Positions 43,238-52,573 of a stretch of DNA of 64,000 nucleotides are shown in pieces; position 1 is the stretch's first letter; each line of letters begins with the position of its first letter. A program made the position numbers and the translations under genes. The notes beneath the pieces were generated by a model. The model searched no databases. It saw only the letters and a program-made list of their open reading frames with translations, and was not told where the DNA came from. Origin of the DNA: Blepharisma japonicum (taxonomy: Eukaryota; Ciliophora; Heterotrichea; Heterotrichida; Blepharismidae); NCBI GenBank assembly GCA_949751835.1, contig CATKHK010000038.1, positions 1 through 64,000 on the forward strand. The letters run 5' to 3'.

Positions 43238-44653
43238 TTAATTATTGTCATTCTTTAATAAGCCCTCCTTGTCTTTTATTTCATCATCATTTTTCGATAA
43301 ATCTTTGGAGCCTTCAAAGCATTTTACATAAGGTTTCTCTTCATAATCAGGCTGTTTTAATATATTTCTCAAGACTCATATAAGGATTGGAACTAGAATG
43401 GTTGAAAACACTATTATCAACCAAACTTTGTAACACTCTCCAGCATCATCTTCATCAGGGCAATATTCATCTAATAAAACTCCTGAGATGATTCCAGTTA
43501 TAATCATAGCAAAATAAAACGGAAAATTGCATAAAGCTAAATAAATTCCTTCTTCTTTATTAGGAGCAATACTTACAGTGTAATCGAGCAATCTTGGGAC
43601 TCATAAGGCTTCTCCACAAGATATCAGAATTACAAAAATTGCATATGTGCCATAATTGGAGCCTGCTAGAATTAGCAGAGGAGCCAAAGTCCCCAGAGTT
43701 CCTCCTATGCATATTAAAGTATAGCTAGAATAGATATATGTAAAATATGTGAAAAAAATAACTCCAATAAGCATAGTTGTATAATGAGCAGCTAAAAGAT
43801 AGCCAAAATGAGCATCATCTCCAAGAGTGCGTGTTACATATTTTGGGAATGTTGCATCAAGATGTCCAAAACATCCACTTCTTAATAGAATCAATAAACA
43901 AATTAGACCCAAAAATCTCCAAAAGCGCTTTTTAGAAACAATTGTTTTACTTAGCTCACCAAGATTTTCACTGCATAAATATCCATTCTCAATAACTTCA
44001 TTGTGCCTAAGAACTAGAGCAAAAATCAATGCAAAAAATGCAAGAGCTGCTCCTGTATAAAAGAATATTTTATATAAAGTATGCTCATCATTCTCATAGT
44101 AATACCATACAATATCCATATAAATACCAGATAAAGCTCCAGCAAGATAATTGCTCATCAAACATAAAGAATCTGCAAAGTTTCGGTAATCTTGTCTTGT
44201 ATAAATTTTTATCCCAAGCTCAACAACTGGCCATGCCAGAGCTCCTGAAATAGTGTGAAGCATAAGCACGCTGATAAGGTTGATAGATAAGTTATAAGTT
44301 ATTGCTAGAATTAAAAAGCCTATCAAGCCAAATATACATGATATGACCAGGCCAAATTTAAGGCCAAATATATTTGCAAGAGGATTAAGGATAATAGCAG
44401 CTAATCCTAAGCCAATCCCATAAAAGCCAAAAATCACACCTGATAAAAGGTCTGAAAATCCTTGGATGTCTGTAAAAAATAATGGGATTAAGGTCGTTAT
44501 AAGATAATATTGAAAACTAAGAGACAAATTTATCAGATAGAGAATATGCAGCTCTCTCGGTGCCTTAAGAATTTCAGATATACTGTATTTTAATTCTTCT
44601 ATAGGGCTGAGCTTATTAGGATGACTATTCGTTTTTTCATCTTGGTTTGCCAT
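43238..44653 (-). CDS. Major facilitator superfamily transporter, 471 aa
   Basis: About twelve hydrophobic segments run from residue 37 to 415, with a cytoplasmic loop in the middle (LVLRHNEVIENGYLCSENLGELSK) as in MFS carriers. The second and third helices contain the loop GFYGIGLGLAAIILNPLANIFG typical of MFS motif A regions, though motif A itself is poorly kept. Two TGA codons are Trp (GEALWVPRLL and a later one). N- and C-termini are hydrophilic. Substrate unknown. The stop (TAA 43238) is 14 bp from the stop of the convergent TEBP gene. Confidence 0.83.
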
Positions 44654-45162
44654 TATTTGTTTCCATATGACCTATAAGATGTATAAAATCATATCGCAAT
44701 TCTTTTTAAATATTTTTATTTCTAAGATGAAACATTTTCTGTATTTTAGGGCAGCCTAATTTATGTTTTCATTTTTATAATCTCAATATTTTGTTAAAAC
44801 CATTTTTTCATTAGTGAAATTTAGCCTTCCCTTAAGGTACTATAATGCTGACTGTTATTTAATTAAAATTTCAAATAAATTTTATTTCTTCAGTTAGAAA
44901 TGCATATGCAAAGCTTTTATTTTAAATCTTTATTTAGTCTCTTTTACTCAAAAAATATGATTTTTCTCAAATAGGTGGGAAAGTTAGTTTATACGCTGTC
45001 TTCTAAAATACTGCATCCAAGTTAATAAAATCGATTAAACATATTTTTTTAACAGTGTTGACGAATAAATTATATAAATTTCAAAGTCCATTTTTATATA
45101 TTTTAATAGGTAATAAATGTAATCAATAGTTAAATTAATACCAATAAATTATAAAAGCAATC
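44654..45162. promoter_or_regulatory. Divergent spacer (MFS / Lifeguard)
   Basis: 509 bp between head-to-head genes. AT-rich with scattered T-runs. No frame of protein-like composition and no RNA gene was seen. Confidence 0.3.
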
Positions 45163-45900
45163 ATGTCTCATCATCACCACCACAATAATCTTGGTGCCTT
45201 CGATAACATAGCAAGTGACGCTAAGTACATCTCAATGGGCTCAGATGACAGAGATAGAGAAGGGTTTGTAAGAAAAGTGTATGGAATCCTCAGTGCACAA
45301 CTTTTTTTTACATGCATCGTTGTCACCATCGTTATGCAAATAGAAGACTTCCAGACATGGTTCGTCGACAATATGTGGCTTTTCTGGACATTATTAGGAA
45401 TTGAGTTCGTATGCTTATGCCTTCTCTTATGCTCAAAAAAGTTGGCTAGAAAAGTCCCAACTAACTACATCATTCTCGCAGTTTTCACATTGTGTGAAAG
45501 CATTATGGTTGGAGCTATAGCTTCATTTTATGAGCCAGTGTCAGTTTTTATTGCTGCTGTGATGACTTTAGGCGCAACTTTAGGGCTCACAGCATATGCA
45601 ATGTATGCTAAACAGAACTTTAATATGCTTTTTGGAGTATTATTTGGTGTATTATTCACCTTTCTCACTTTTGGAATTCTCATAGCTATTTTCTTTGACT
45701 CGCATGCAACTTATTCCTTATATTGTCTTGCAGGGGTCATTATTTATTCAATTTATATAGTTATCGATACTCAGCTAATTTTTGGAAACGGCAAATACGG
45801 CTTATCCAATGAAGACTACATTACTGGAGCTCTCTTATTATACATCGATATTATTAGACTTTTCCTTTATATACTTTCCCTATTCGGCAATAAGAAGTAG
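45163..45900 (+). CDS. BAX inhibitor-1/Lifeguard (TMBIM) family protein, 245 aa
   Basis: The N-terminus MSHHHHHNNLGAF has a five-His run, then GFVRKVYGILSAQLFFTC, the standard Lifeguard entry into helix 1. Seven hydrophobic segments follow; the last loop carries VIDTQLIFG and the end YLDIIRLFLYIL-like helix (LLYIDIIRLFLYILSLFG). The paired Asp residues of the pH-sensitive Ca2+ leak (D in VIDTQ and in YIDIIRLF) are present. These proteins sit in ER or Golgi membranes and leak Ca2+, protecting from cell death in animals. No intron or TGA. Confidence 0.93.
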   Translation: MSHHHHHNNLGAFDNIASDAKYISMGSDDRDREGFVRKVYGILSAQLFFTCIVVTIVMQIEDFQTWFVDNMWLFWTLLGIEFVCLCLLLCSKKLARKVPTNYIILAVFTLCESIMVGAIASFYEPVSVFIAAVMTLGATLGLTAYAMYAKQNFNMLFGVLFGVLFTFLTFGILIAIFFDSHATYSLYCLAGVIIYSIYIVIDTQLIFGNGKYGLSNEDYITGALLLYIDIIRLFLYILSLFGNKK

Positions 45901-46049
45901 GAACTCAATAATAAAATAAAAGAATTTGAGTAAAATTTAAATCATAAAAATTTTCTTCTTGGTTCCCTATCTTTAGCGCAAACGTTTTATTTTCAAAATT
46001 TATCTTATGAAATTCAATAAATTTATTTCTCAATTGGCCATTATAATAA

Positions 46050-46466
46050 ATGGCCATCAAGACAATTAGTCTCCTTGCTCTCCTGAGCATTGCTTTCCTT
46101 GCATCAGCTGATGAAGGATCAGGTGTTCTCATACTTACTGACGCTACTGTTGATAAGGCTATTGCAGATAATCAAAATATCCTTGTAGAGTTTTATGCAC
46201 CATGGTGTGGACACTGCAAGAGACTTGCTCCTGAATACGACAGAGCAGCCACCTTATTGAAAGAAAGGGGTTCAAAAGTTGCTATAGCCAAGGTCGACGC
46301 TACAGTTGAACAGCAAGCAGCCTCATCTAGACAAATCAGAGGATACCCAACACTCATTTTCTATCAAAATGGAAAGGAACTCGAAAAATATGAAGGAGCT
46401 AGAACTGCTGAAGCAATTGCTGACTATCTTCAAAACAAGGCTGGAGAAAAGAGAGTAGAGCTTTAA
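46050..46466 (+). CDS. Single-domain secretory thioredoxin/PDI, 138 aa
   Basis: Signal peptide MAIKTISLLALLSIAFLASA, then one a-type thioredoxin domain with FYAPWCGHCKRLAPEY (C53 and C56) and the cis-Pro in GYPTLIFY. PDI makes and reshuffles disulfides in the ER. Normal PDIs have two or more domains; this is a minimal form. The last residues, KRVEL, may act as a KDEL-type ER retrieval signal, although R-V-E-L is not standard. Starts ATG 46050 and ends TAA. No intron or TGA. Confidence 0.9.
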   Translation: MAIKTISLLALLSIAFLASADEGSGVLILTDATVDKAIADNQNILVEFYAPWCGHCKRLAPEYDRAATLLKERGSKVAIAKVDATVEQQAASSRQIRGYPTLIFYQNGKELEKYEGARTAEAIADYLQNKAGEKRVEL

Positions 46467-46572
46467 GGTAAGGATAAGAATTTATTAGACTTCTACTAAT
46501 TAATAAAACTCCACCCAAAATTAGGGTGTGGTATCTTGAATTCAACTAAAAATTAGATTAATATCTTTTCTC

Positions 46573-46596
46573 AAGTTATTAAGCAAGTTATTAAGC
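46573..46596. repeat. Two perfect 12-bp tandem copies
   Basis: AAGTTATTAAGC occurs twice head to tail in the spacer before the SUN gene, in otherwise unique DNA. Short and probably replication slippage. Confidence 0.8.
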
Positions 46597-46713
46597 GAAA
46601 CTGTTGCTAAAAAGGCAATCTTTGTTTTAGTAGAGTAGTTACTTAAAATAAAAAATTGAAGCTATTTGTCTAAAAATGAAAAGGTAAGATTCAAAAGTTA
46701 ATTATAAAAATAT

Positions 46714-47535
46714 ATGGAGGAGTCAAAAGGTTCAAATCAACCAAATGGTAATCAATATTCCACATATGATCATAATAGTCCATTAGATAATCCAATAATC
46801 GAGGAAGAATCACTGGGTGATGAAGAAAATGATTGGGCGCCAAACGCAAAAGATAAAAGCAAGTCTCTGCTGCTAAGATGCTTATGCATCTCTGCATTTC
46901 TATTTGCATTAGGATGTGTATTTTCAATGGTCTTTCTCAAATATTGAGCAGTATCAAATACTTTGCATACAAATCCAATCCCAGAAACCATGATCCCAAT
47001 TATAAAATACCAAGAAGAGCAATCACTAGACGATTATATCAATTATGCAGCGCTTAAAAATGGAGCAAAAATAATTGACGAATACTCATCTTTAGGCTTT
47101 CATACAGCATTAGGTCCTTCTCAATATAACAAAAGAGAAATGGCACTTTTAGATGATAATTCACCTGGAAGCTGTTGGGGAATAAAAGGCAGCAAAGGCC
47201 ATCTAGGCATTCAGCTACAATATGATATATTGCCTTTACATTTTTCAATAAGGCATATTAATGTAAATGCTATTTAGATTGTTGATTATTTGAATGCTCC
47301 GAAAGAATTTAGTGTATATTCCATTGACAAAAATGACTGCTATCTATTAGGAAGCTATGCTTTTGATCTTTCTATTCATGGAGAAAAAAGAAGGCCTTGG
47401 GATATTTTCCCATGCCAATATAACTGTGATAGTTTAACTAATGCTGTAGTTTTGCAAGTAAAAAGCAACAATGGTGGAGATAATACATGTGTTTATCAAT
47501 TTGGAGTCCATGGAATTGAAAGCGGAGCTGCATAA
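46714..47535 (+). CDS. SUN-domain protein (two exons), 268 aa
   Basis: A hydrophilic acidic N-terminus (about 50 aa) is followed by one membrane helix (LLLRCLCISAFLFALGCVF, about 53-72). The SUN domain (about 140-268) includes SPGSCWGIKGSKGHLGIQL, LNAPKEFSVYSIDKND, LLGSYAFD, VVLQVKSNNGGDNTCVYQFG and VHGIES. SUN proteins span the inner nuclear membrane and bind KASH peptides to link nucleus and cytoskeleton. Coiled coil is almost absent, so the linker is unusually short. A 15-nt intron at 47263-47277 interrupts the domain (HIN|IVDYL), and TGA 46945 is Trp. Confidence 0.9.
47263..47277 (+). other. 15-nt intron, GTAAATGCTATTTAG
   Basis: A phase-0 intron in the SUN domain. Retention adds only an in-frame TAG in the middle of the domain; removal gives an unbroken SUN fold. 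Confidence 0.88.
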
Positions 47536-47624
47536 TTTAATTCTATGAATATTTTGGTGTAGGCAATTTTACCACGTTATTAAGCATTTATTTACTTCAA
47601 TTTTATTTAAGTTTATTCGCTATA

Positions 47625-48623
47625 TTATTCATTTTTCACTGCGCTATCATCTTCTACGACCAGTTCTATAGTAAAATACTCTATTAATTTACTCAAGCAG
47701 TCTCTGGATTTCATTATAATAGATTGAGGATTGGCATTTCTTTCAACTGAAATCAAGACAGACCCTGCAAGTGTAGAACTTGTAACCATCCAGAATTTTT
47801 CAGATTTAATTGACACTACACCTTCAAGTATTGATATTTCTCTTAACTTTTTTTCAATTTCTGTCCGCATATTGCCAGAAGGTGCGCTCAAAAGCAAGAT
47901 TTTTCCATTCCTGACAACATATGGCCTCAACAAGCCCATGCAAACTAAAATCCACAAAATATTTAAAATTGGGACAAAGGTATAGAGTGGGATGCCTATT
48001 TCATCATATAAAATATACGAATCCACAAGAATAAGTGATTCGGTAATAACAAATCCTAAGCATTTGATAGCAATAATTCCTATATTATCTGAAATAGTTG
48101 AGCTCTTATCGTCTTTTCGAATGCTTTTTATTAACCCAAAATAAATTAGAATTTCAATTAAAATTTTGAAAATCAGTAATTCATTAGCAAAAAGCATGTG
48201 ATTTTCTGAATGGCCTCCGTATAAATGATGTACAGCTTCTAGTAAAGCAAAAAGGTTGGTGAACAATGTAAAAATTGCATTGCCAAATGCTGTAACTATT
48301 TGTGTTCTTCCATATCCGAATGCATATTTTTTATCGGGATTTGGGTTATTTATATCAAACGATAATCCAACTAATGCAACATACACACAAAGCGCATCAA
48401 ATCCGCTTCGAAAGCCTTCAGATATTAGAAAGCTTTCGGCTTGAATTATTCCGCTTGCAATTTCAAAGAAGCATGATGTGGTCAGTAGGAGGATAAAGCA
48501 TATCAAAAATTTCCCCTCAGCAATTGATCAGCCCTTTATGGCGTATCCAAAGGTTCAAGTAAGCGATAGGCTCTGGCCATGAGCGTGATTGTGATGATGG
48601 TGATGGTCGGTGTGCTCAGTCAT
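47625..48623 (-). CDS. CDF/ZnT-type transporter with degenerate metal site, 332 aa
   Basis: The start ATG 48623 gives a His-rich N-terminus (MTEHTDHHHHHNHAHGQSLS) with two TGA-encoded Trp soon after. About six membrane helices follow, with the CDF landmarks DKKYAFGYGRTQIVTAFGNA and a C-terminal cytoplasmic domain ending in VVEDDSAVKNE. CDF carriers move Zn2+ out of the cytosol. In this copy the second-helix motif H-x3-D reads R-x3-D (SEGFRSGFD), and the fifth-helix H-x3-D is absent (IKCLGFVITES). That resembles ZnT6, which acts as a partner in a heterodimer rather than as a pump (inference). Confidence 0.82.
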
Positions 48624-48873
48624 TTTATCGTATATGATATTAAATAATCTTGAGATATAATGTCTAAAATGAAGTAACGTTACGTAAAAAGAGGTATAAA
48701 TATTAATAAAATAGCTATAGCAACTTAGACAATGAGTTTAATTTATTATCTATTATATAGAGAGGCTGAATTAATATTATTTTTAATTCAATAAAGCTAT
48801 AGATTGATGTCATAATCAACTTTAAAAAGTCTAGTATTGCTAAAATATTATCTATGCTTATATTATATTAAAG

Positions 48874-49977
48874 TTATTTATCAAGTTCTTCTAAGACTTT
48901 GAAAAGCTGATCATCATAATAATTATCATCAATAGAAACGATATCAACATTTTCCTCTTCTTTTGCTTTATTTTTAGGGTTGCCGATTATTTCGTATATG
49001 CAACTGTTTTGTTTAGAAATAAACAGATTTTCTTTGTCGGTATCTAATGACATTTTTTGAATCTTATTTGAGAGTCCTAAAGACTGGAAAAATTCTGAAG
49101 GCTTGAAAATATTCCTGCTAACTTGACTATTATACGAGTTTGATGATTTGATGAAGTCTACACAATTAGATCTTAGATGTGTAACACCTCTGGAAAGATT
49201 AAGCAAGTCATTTTGAAGGTTTTTGACTTCTCTTAAGGTATTAGATTGCTTCAAGACTGCAGCTTGCTTATTAGGAATATTGTTTGGACTAATTTTTGCT
49301 TGAATTGTTTTATCGCAAAAGGTTTGTGTTGAAGTGCTCTGACATGATAAAGATGAAAAAGAGGTATCTGTTGATGGAGTAATGCACCTTATAGAATCTG
49401 ATTTTTCGTATATACATGAAGCATTAGACAATCTCCTCTCAGTTTCAAAGCTTATGTTACAAGAGGTATTAGCCCTTGTAGGTAAGGTTGGTGTTTTTGA
49501 TCGTATTTGTTCCTCCGGTTCATGATTTCTAACTTTAAATGGATTTTTATTGAATGTATAATCTGACATGGAGCTGATATTTCTTGAGTGTCTTATAGGG
49601 CTTAGTGAGCATCTATTCATTTGAATAAACTGCTTAATTTGGCCTAAGGACTCATCAAATCCATTCTTCAGTTGTTTCATCTCAGTTTTTATTCTTTCAT
49701 TCTCATTCATTGCTTTCTGTAGCTCAGATTCAACTTTTTTCTGCTCTTTAGTAAATTTAGCTTCTATGGCTTGCCTGTTTTTCTTTTCATCTGACAACTT
49801 TTTTGCAAGCTCACCGATTTTAAATTTATCCTCTGGGCACAAATCTTTAAGTTTAACGGAATCTCCGTTTAAATTTTGACTATTATTTCTGGCTTTGGTT
49901 TTTTCATTATCATTTAGATTGACTTGAGAGTTCCCATAAGTTCCCCAACTCATCTTATGAAGCGGAATTCCATTCAT
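48874..49977 (-). CDS. Coiled-coil protein resembling hinderin (KIAA1328), 367 aa
   Basis: Residues about 41-110 read VKLKDLCPEDKFKIGELAKK and continue as a coiled coil, which closely follows the conserved start of hinderin/KIAA1328 (KDLCPEDKxxIxxLxKxLA). The rest is Ser/Asn-rich with many candidate phosphosites and a helical patch (LREVKNLQNDLLNLSRGVTHL) before an acidic end. Hinderin is poorly understood. The match covers only a short segment, so this is tentative. It starts ATG 49977 and ends TAA; no TGA or intron. Confidence 0.6.
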   Translation of the reverse strand: MNGIPLHKMSWGTYGNSQVNLNDNEKTKARNNSQNLNGDSVKLKDLCPEDKFKIGELAKKLSDEKKNRQAIEAKFTKEQKKVESELQKAMNENERIKTEMKQLKNGFDESLGQIKQFIQMNRCSLSPIRHSRNISSMSDYTFNKNPFKVRNHEPEEQIRSKTPTLPTRANTSCNISFETERRLSNASCIYEKSDSIRCITPSTDTSFSSLSCQSTSTQTFCDKTIQAKISPNNIPNKQAAVLKQSNTLREVKNLQNDLLNLSRGVTHLRSNCVDFIKSSNSYNSQVSRNIFKPSEFFQSLGLSNKIQKMSLDTDKENLFISKQNSCIYEIIGNPKNKAKEEENVDIVSIDDNYYDDQLFKVLEELDK

Positions 49978-50337
49978 TTCAGCTTTTCAATTACTTCTAT
50001 TAAAATTAATATAATAAAATTGTCATGCCCTGACCTTCTTCTGGCCAGCTTAAAAAGTTGCATTTGGTAACTTAAAGAATGTTTAACTTGTAGTTCCTCT
50101 CAAATTGCAGTTCAGGTTACTTCCAATTATGCACTTTAATTCTTAAGAGCATAAAATTCAGATCGAAGTAGAAACTCATTTTGCAAAAGCAAAAATGCCT
50201 TAAATGTTTAGAAGTGGAATTTATTAGCATAATGACTCGGCTTTGAGACAAAAAACGAGGAGAAAACTTTAAATTTTTATATAATTTATCAATTCAAATT
50301 TTTATCGATTCTTAAAATGTCATGACTTATAAAATAA
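49978..50337. promoter_or_regulatory. Divergent spacer (hinderin-like / CX3C protein)
   Basis: 360 bp between head-to-head genes, less AT-rich than most spacers at 50025-50230 (for example CTTCTTCTGGCCAGCTT). No protein-like frame or known RNA was found; a small RNA gene is possible. Confidence 0.3.
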
Positions 50338-50661
50338 ATGAACGCTGAGCTTAGAGAGGAGTTCGCAAGCAATGTAAGAAAGCAGATGACGAGAAATTGC
50401 TCATACAGATGCTTCACAAATAAGAATGAAAATTGTTTGGAAGAGTGCTACGATGCAAATATTACAGCTTTCAATGTTACTGCTAAGACTTTAAGAGAGA
50501 TAGGATACTCAAGGCATTCAAGATTAATAGAATTGGCCTATGGTGCATTTGTAGATGAATTTGATAGAATAGCTTCCTTCGACGACTCTAAGCCAGAAAT
50601 AACAGGAGAAAGACATTACTTTTTCGAGCGAAATATTTATGATGAATCTAAAACAAGATAG
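50338..50661 (+). CDS. Twin CX3C-motif small protein, 107 aa
   Basis: ATG 50338 opens MNAELREEFASNVRKQM, a helix followed by CSYRC and CLEEC, two CX3C pairs seven residues apart. A second helix (LIELAYGAFVDEFDRIAS) follows. Paired CX3C or CX9C helices are typical of mitochondrial intermembrane-space proteins (small TIMs, assembly factors), but the spacing here is shorter than in small TIMs (11-17). There is no signal peptide. It shares this style with the FAM136A-like gene at 17344. Function unknown. Confidence 0.65.
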   Translation: MNAELREEFASNVRKQMTRNCSYRCFTNKNENCLEECYDANITAFNVTAKTLREIGYSRHSRLIELAYGAFVDEFDRIASFDDSKPEITGERHYFFERNIYDESKTR

Positions 50662-50843
50662 AAAACATATAATATAACAAAGCCTTATAATTTAATTAAC
50701 AATCATAAAAATTTGAATTGCTATCTAAAAACAACTAATAATTTTAGAACAATATAAAATATTGAGTTGATAGAATGATGAATTCAGATATTTCCTCTGA
50801 AATTTATTTGCAAACAAATATTGCAATAACCAACTTTGAAAAG

Positions 50844-51767
50844 TTAAAAATCTTTAGCAGGACTAGTAGAGTCATCTTTAAGAATCTCATACATCATTGA
50901 ATCCTCAGTTGGCGTTCTTTTCTTCCTGCAAATGAACTGCTTTATTTTCTTCCTAACTGCGCCAGTAAATCCATAAACCAAAGAATTCAAAAATCCATGC
51001 GAACAGAGACTTACACCTCCAAGAATGATAATAACAAGTGTTGGATCTTCATATAGTTCACCAGTCCAGTGTTGTATAGACGAAAATACTCGATAAATAG
51101 AAATAGGAGTTTGACATATCAAAAGTACCAAAGGATACAGCTTTAACTTTCTCACTAATTTTTTTCTCAAAAGAGCTTCTTTGTTGCTAGTTGCAGCATC
51201 ACTGCCTATCTGCTTGATAACCTTAGCGTGCACATAAGTAATATAAGCGAGAACAAGTCATAGAGGAATATAAAATAATGCATATTGTAAAATTATTTCG
51301 TAATAGTCATCTCCTTTAATTCAGCATCAACCTCCTGAAAATCCATAATGATCTCCTATTCAAGGAATAGTTGCAGGAACAATTGGAATCCCAAAGCCAT
51401 ACAGCAGATATTTTTTGTGATAAACTTCTATATTTTTATGAGCTATTACTGCAGAATAAAGAGCGTGAGCAATCACTGAAGTAAAAAGTGTTTCAGAAAA
51501 GGTGAAATAAGAGCTTAATGCAGACTGTATTTTGCATGCTGTGTCCGTGCTGCCATTATTTGGAAATATGAGAACTAAATAGCAAATACCCAAGGCTGAG
51601 CACATATCAGTAAACGCAAGATATGAAACCAACCTAAAAGCGAATACTCTTAAGTCCTTAAGAAGAATAAAAGCAAAACAAACAAAAAGTGAGCCAATTA
51701 TACTTAGCGAGCATGTAATTGCCATGGCAAGATAAACAGCTTCATAGTCTTCTTGGTCTAGTGCCAT
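50844..51767 (-). CDS. cAMP-receptor-like GPCR, 307 aa
   Basis: Seven hydrophobic segments. The second extracellular loop contains GGWCWIKGDD, the W-C-W-I signature shared by Dictyostelium cAMP receptors and secretin-like GPCRs, and the fifth helix IPLWLVLAYITY follows. Both Trp of WCW are encoded by TGA, with two further TGA(Trp) nearby; read with the standard code the gene would be split in two. A cytoplasmic tail KKIKQFICRKKRTPTEDSM has possible phosphosites. Ligand unknown. Starts ATG 51767, ends TAA. A heterotrimeric G-protein partner is not in the window. Confidence 0.85.
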
Positions 51768-52573
51768 CGCTAATTTCTATTAACAATTTTTTCACTCTAT
51801 AAATCTAATTTCTGATGATTGAATAGTATAAAGATAGCGAGCCACTCAGCAAGCCTCATAAACTCGAGGTTAAATTCTATCTTTAAAATTCTGAAGATAT
51901 ATGTAAAATTATTAAACCCATCTTTAAACAGAAAATTTTGACGAATTTGATTTTTATGCCAATCATGTAATAAATATTTTCATAACTTCATGATTCTCTT
52001 GACTAGAGTACAACACAATAAAATAAAATTTAAATTCTAAAGAAAATTAGAAGTAAATTATAAATATATAAATATTAAATTTATTACGCTCTCTATATAT
52101 GAAATCAGTGATGCAAATACATTTAGTCAACGCAGCAATATTTTAATTATATCATTTAAATGTTCACATTGAATTATTGAAATTTTTTATATCATAAAAC
52201 AAAAGAATCAGTAATTTTACCCGTTTATTGCTTCATTGCCAAGATATTACTACATTATCAAATTAAAGCTCATAAGGATGCAGGCTATAAGCAATGCTAG
52301 ATGCTAAAACTAAGATATTTAGACTCAATTAACTGAATTTAAATTGTTTTTAAAACTAAATAACCCTCAAGAATTAGATTACGTGGAATCTTAGAAAAAA
52401 GAATTTAAAAATGTTGGATTTTAATATCAATATGATATCAGATTCCTTTCAAAAATCTCACATAGCAAATCACATAGATTGAATAAAAATTTGTCTTACT
52501 GTGGATATAAGAAATTCTTTTCAATTCCAGAAATTCTTCCTCGGTGCGCTGAACTTATAATTATAATAATTAA
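51768..52573. promoter_or_regulatory. Divergent spacer (GPCR / PERK-like), largest gap
   Basis: 806 bp, the longest gene-free stretch after the rDNA. AT-rich; no long frame. AAAGATA (about 51830) and TATCTTT (about 51878) can pair around a 41-nt segment, and on the minus strand a 20-codon frame (MRLAEWLAIFILFNHQ) sits upstream of the GPCR start, perhaps a uORF. The arms are too close for a tRNA. No other structure was seen. Confidence 0.3.

Noticed and set aside
45905-46132. Minus-strand frame before the PDI gene
   Set aside because: Antisense to the PDI signal peptide region; no homology.
46520-46535. TTAGGGTGTGG, similar to a TGTTAGGG-type telomere unit
   Set aside because: A single partial copy inside a spacer between genes; most likely chance.
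51825-51885. tRNA-like segment (CTCATAA loop, GAGGTTAAATTC, complementary 7-nt ends)
   Set aside because: Only 55 nt between the ends, the anticodon stem does not pair and the D-arm is absent.
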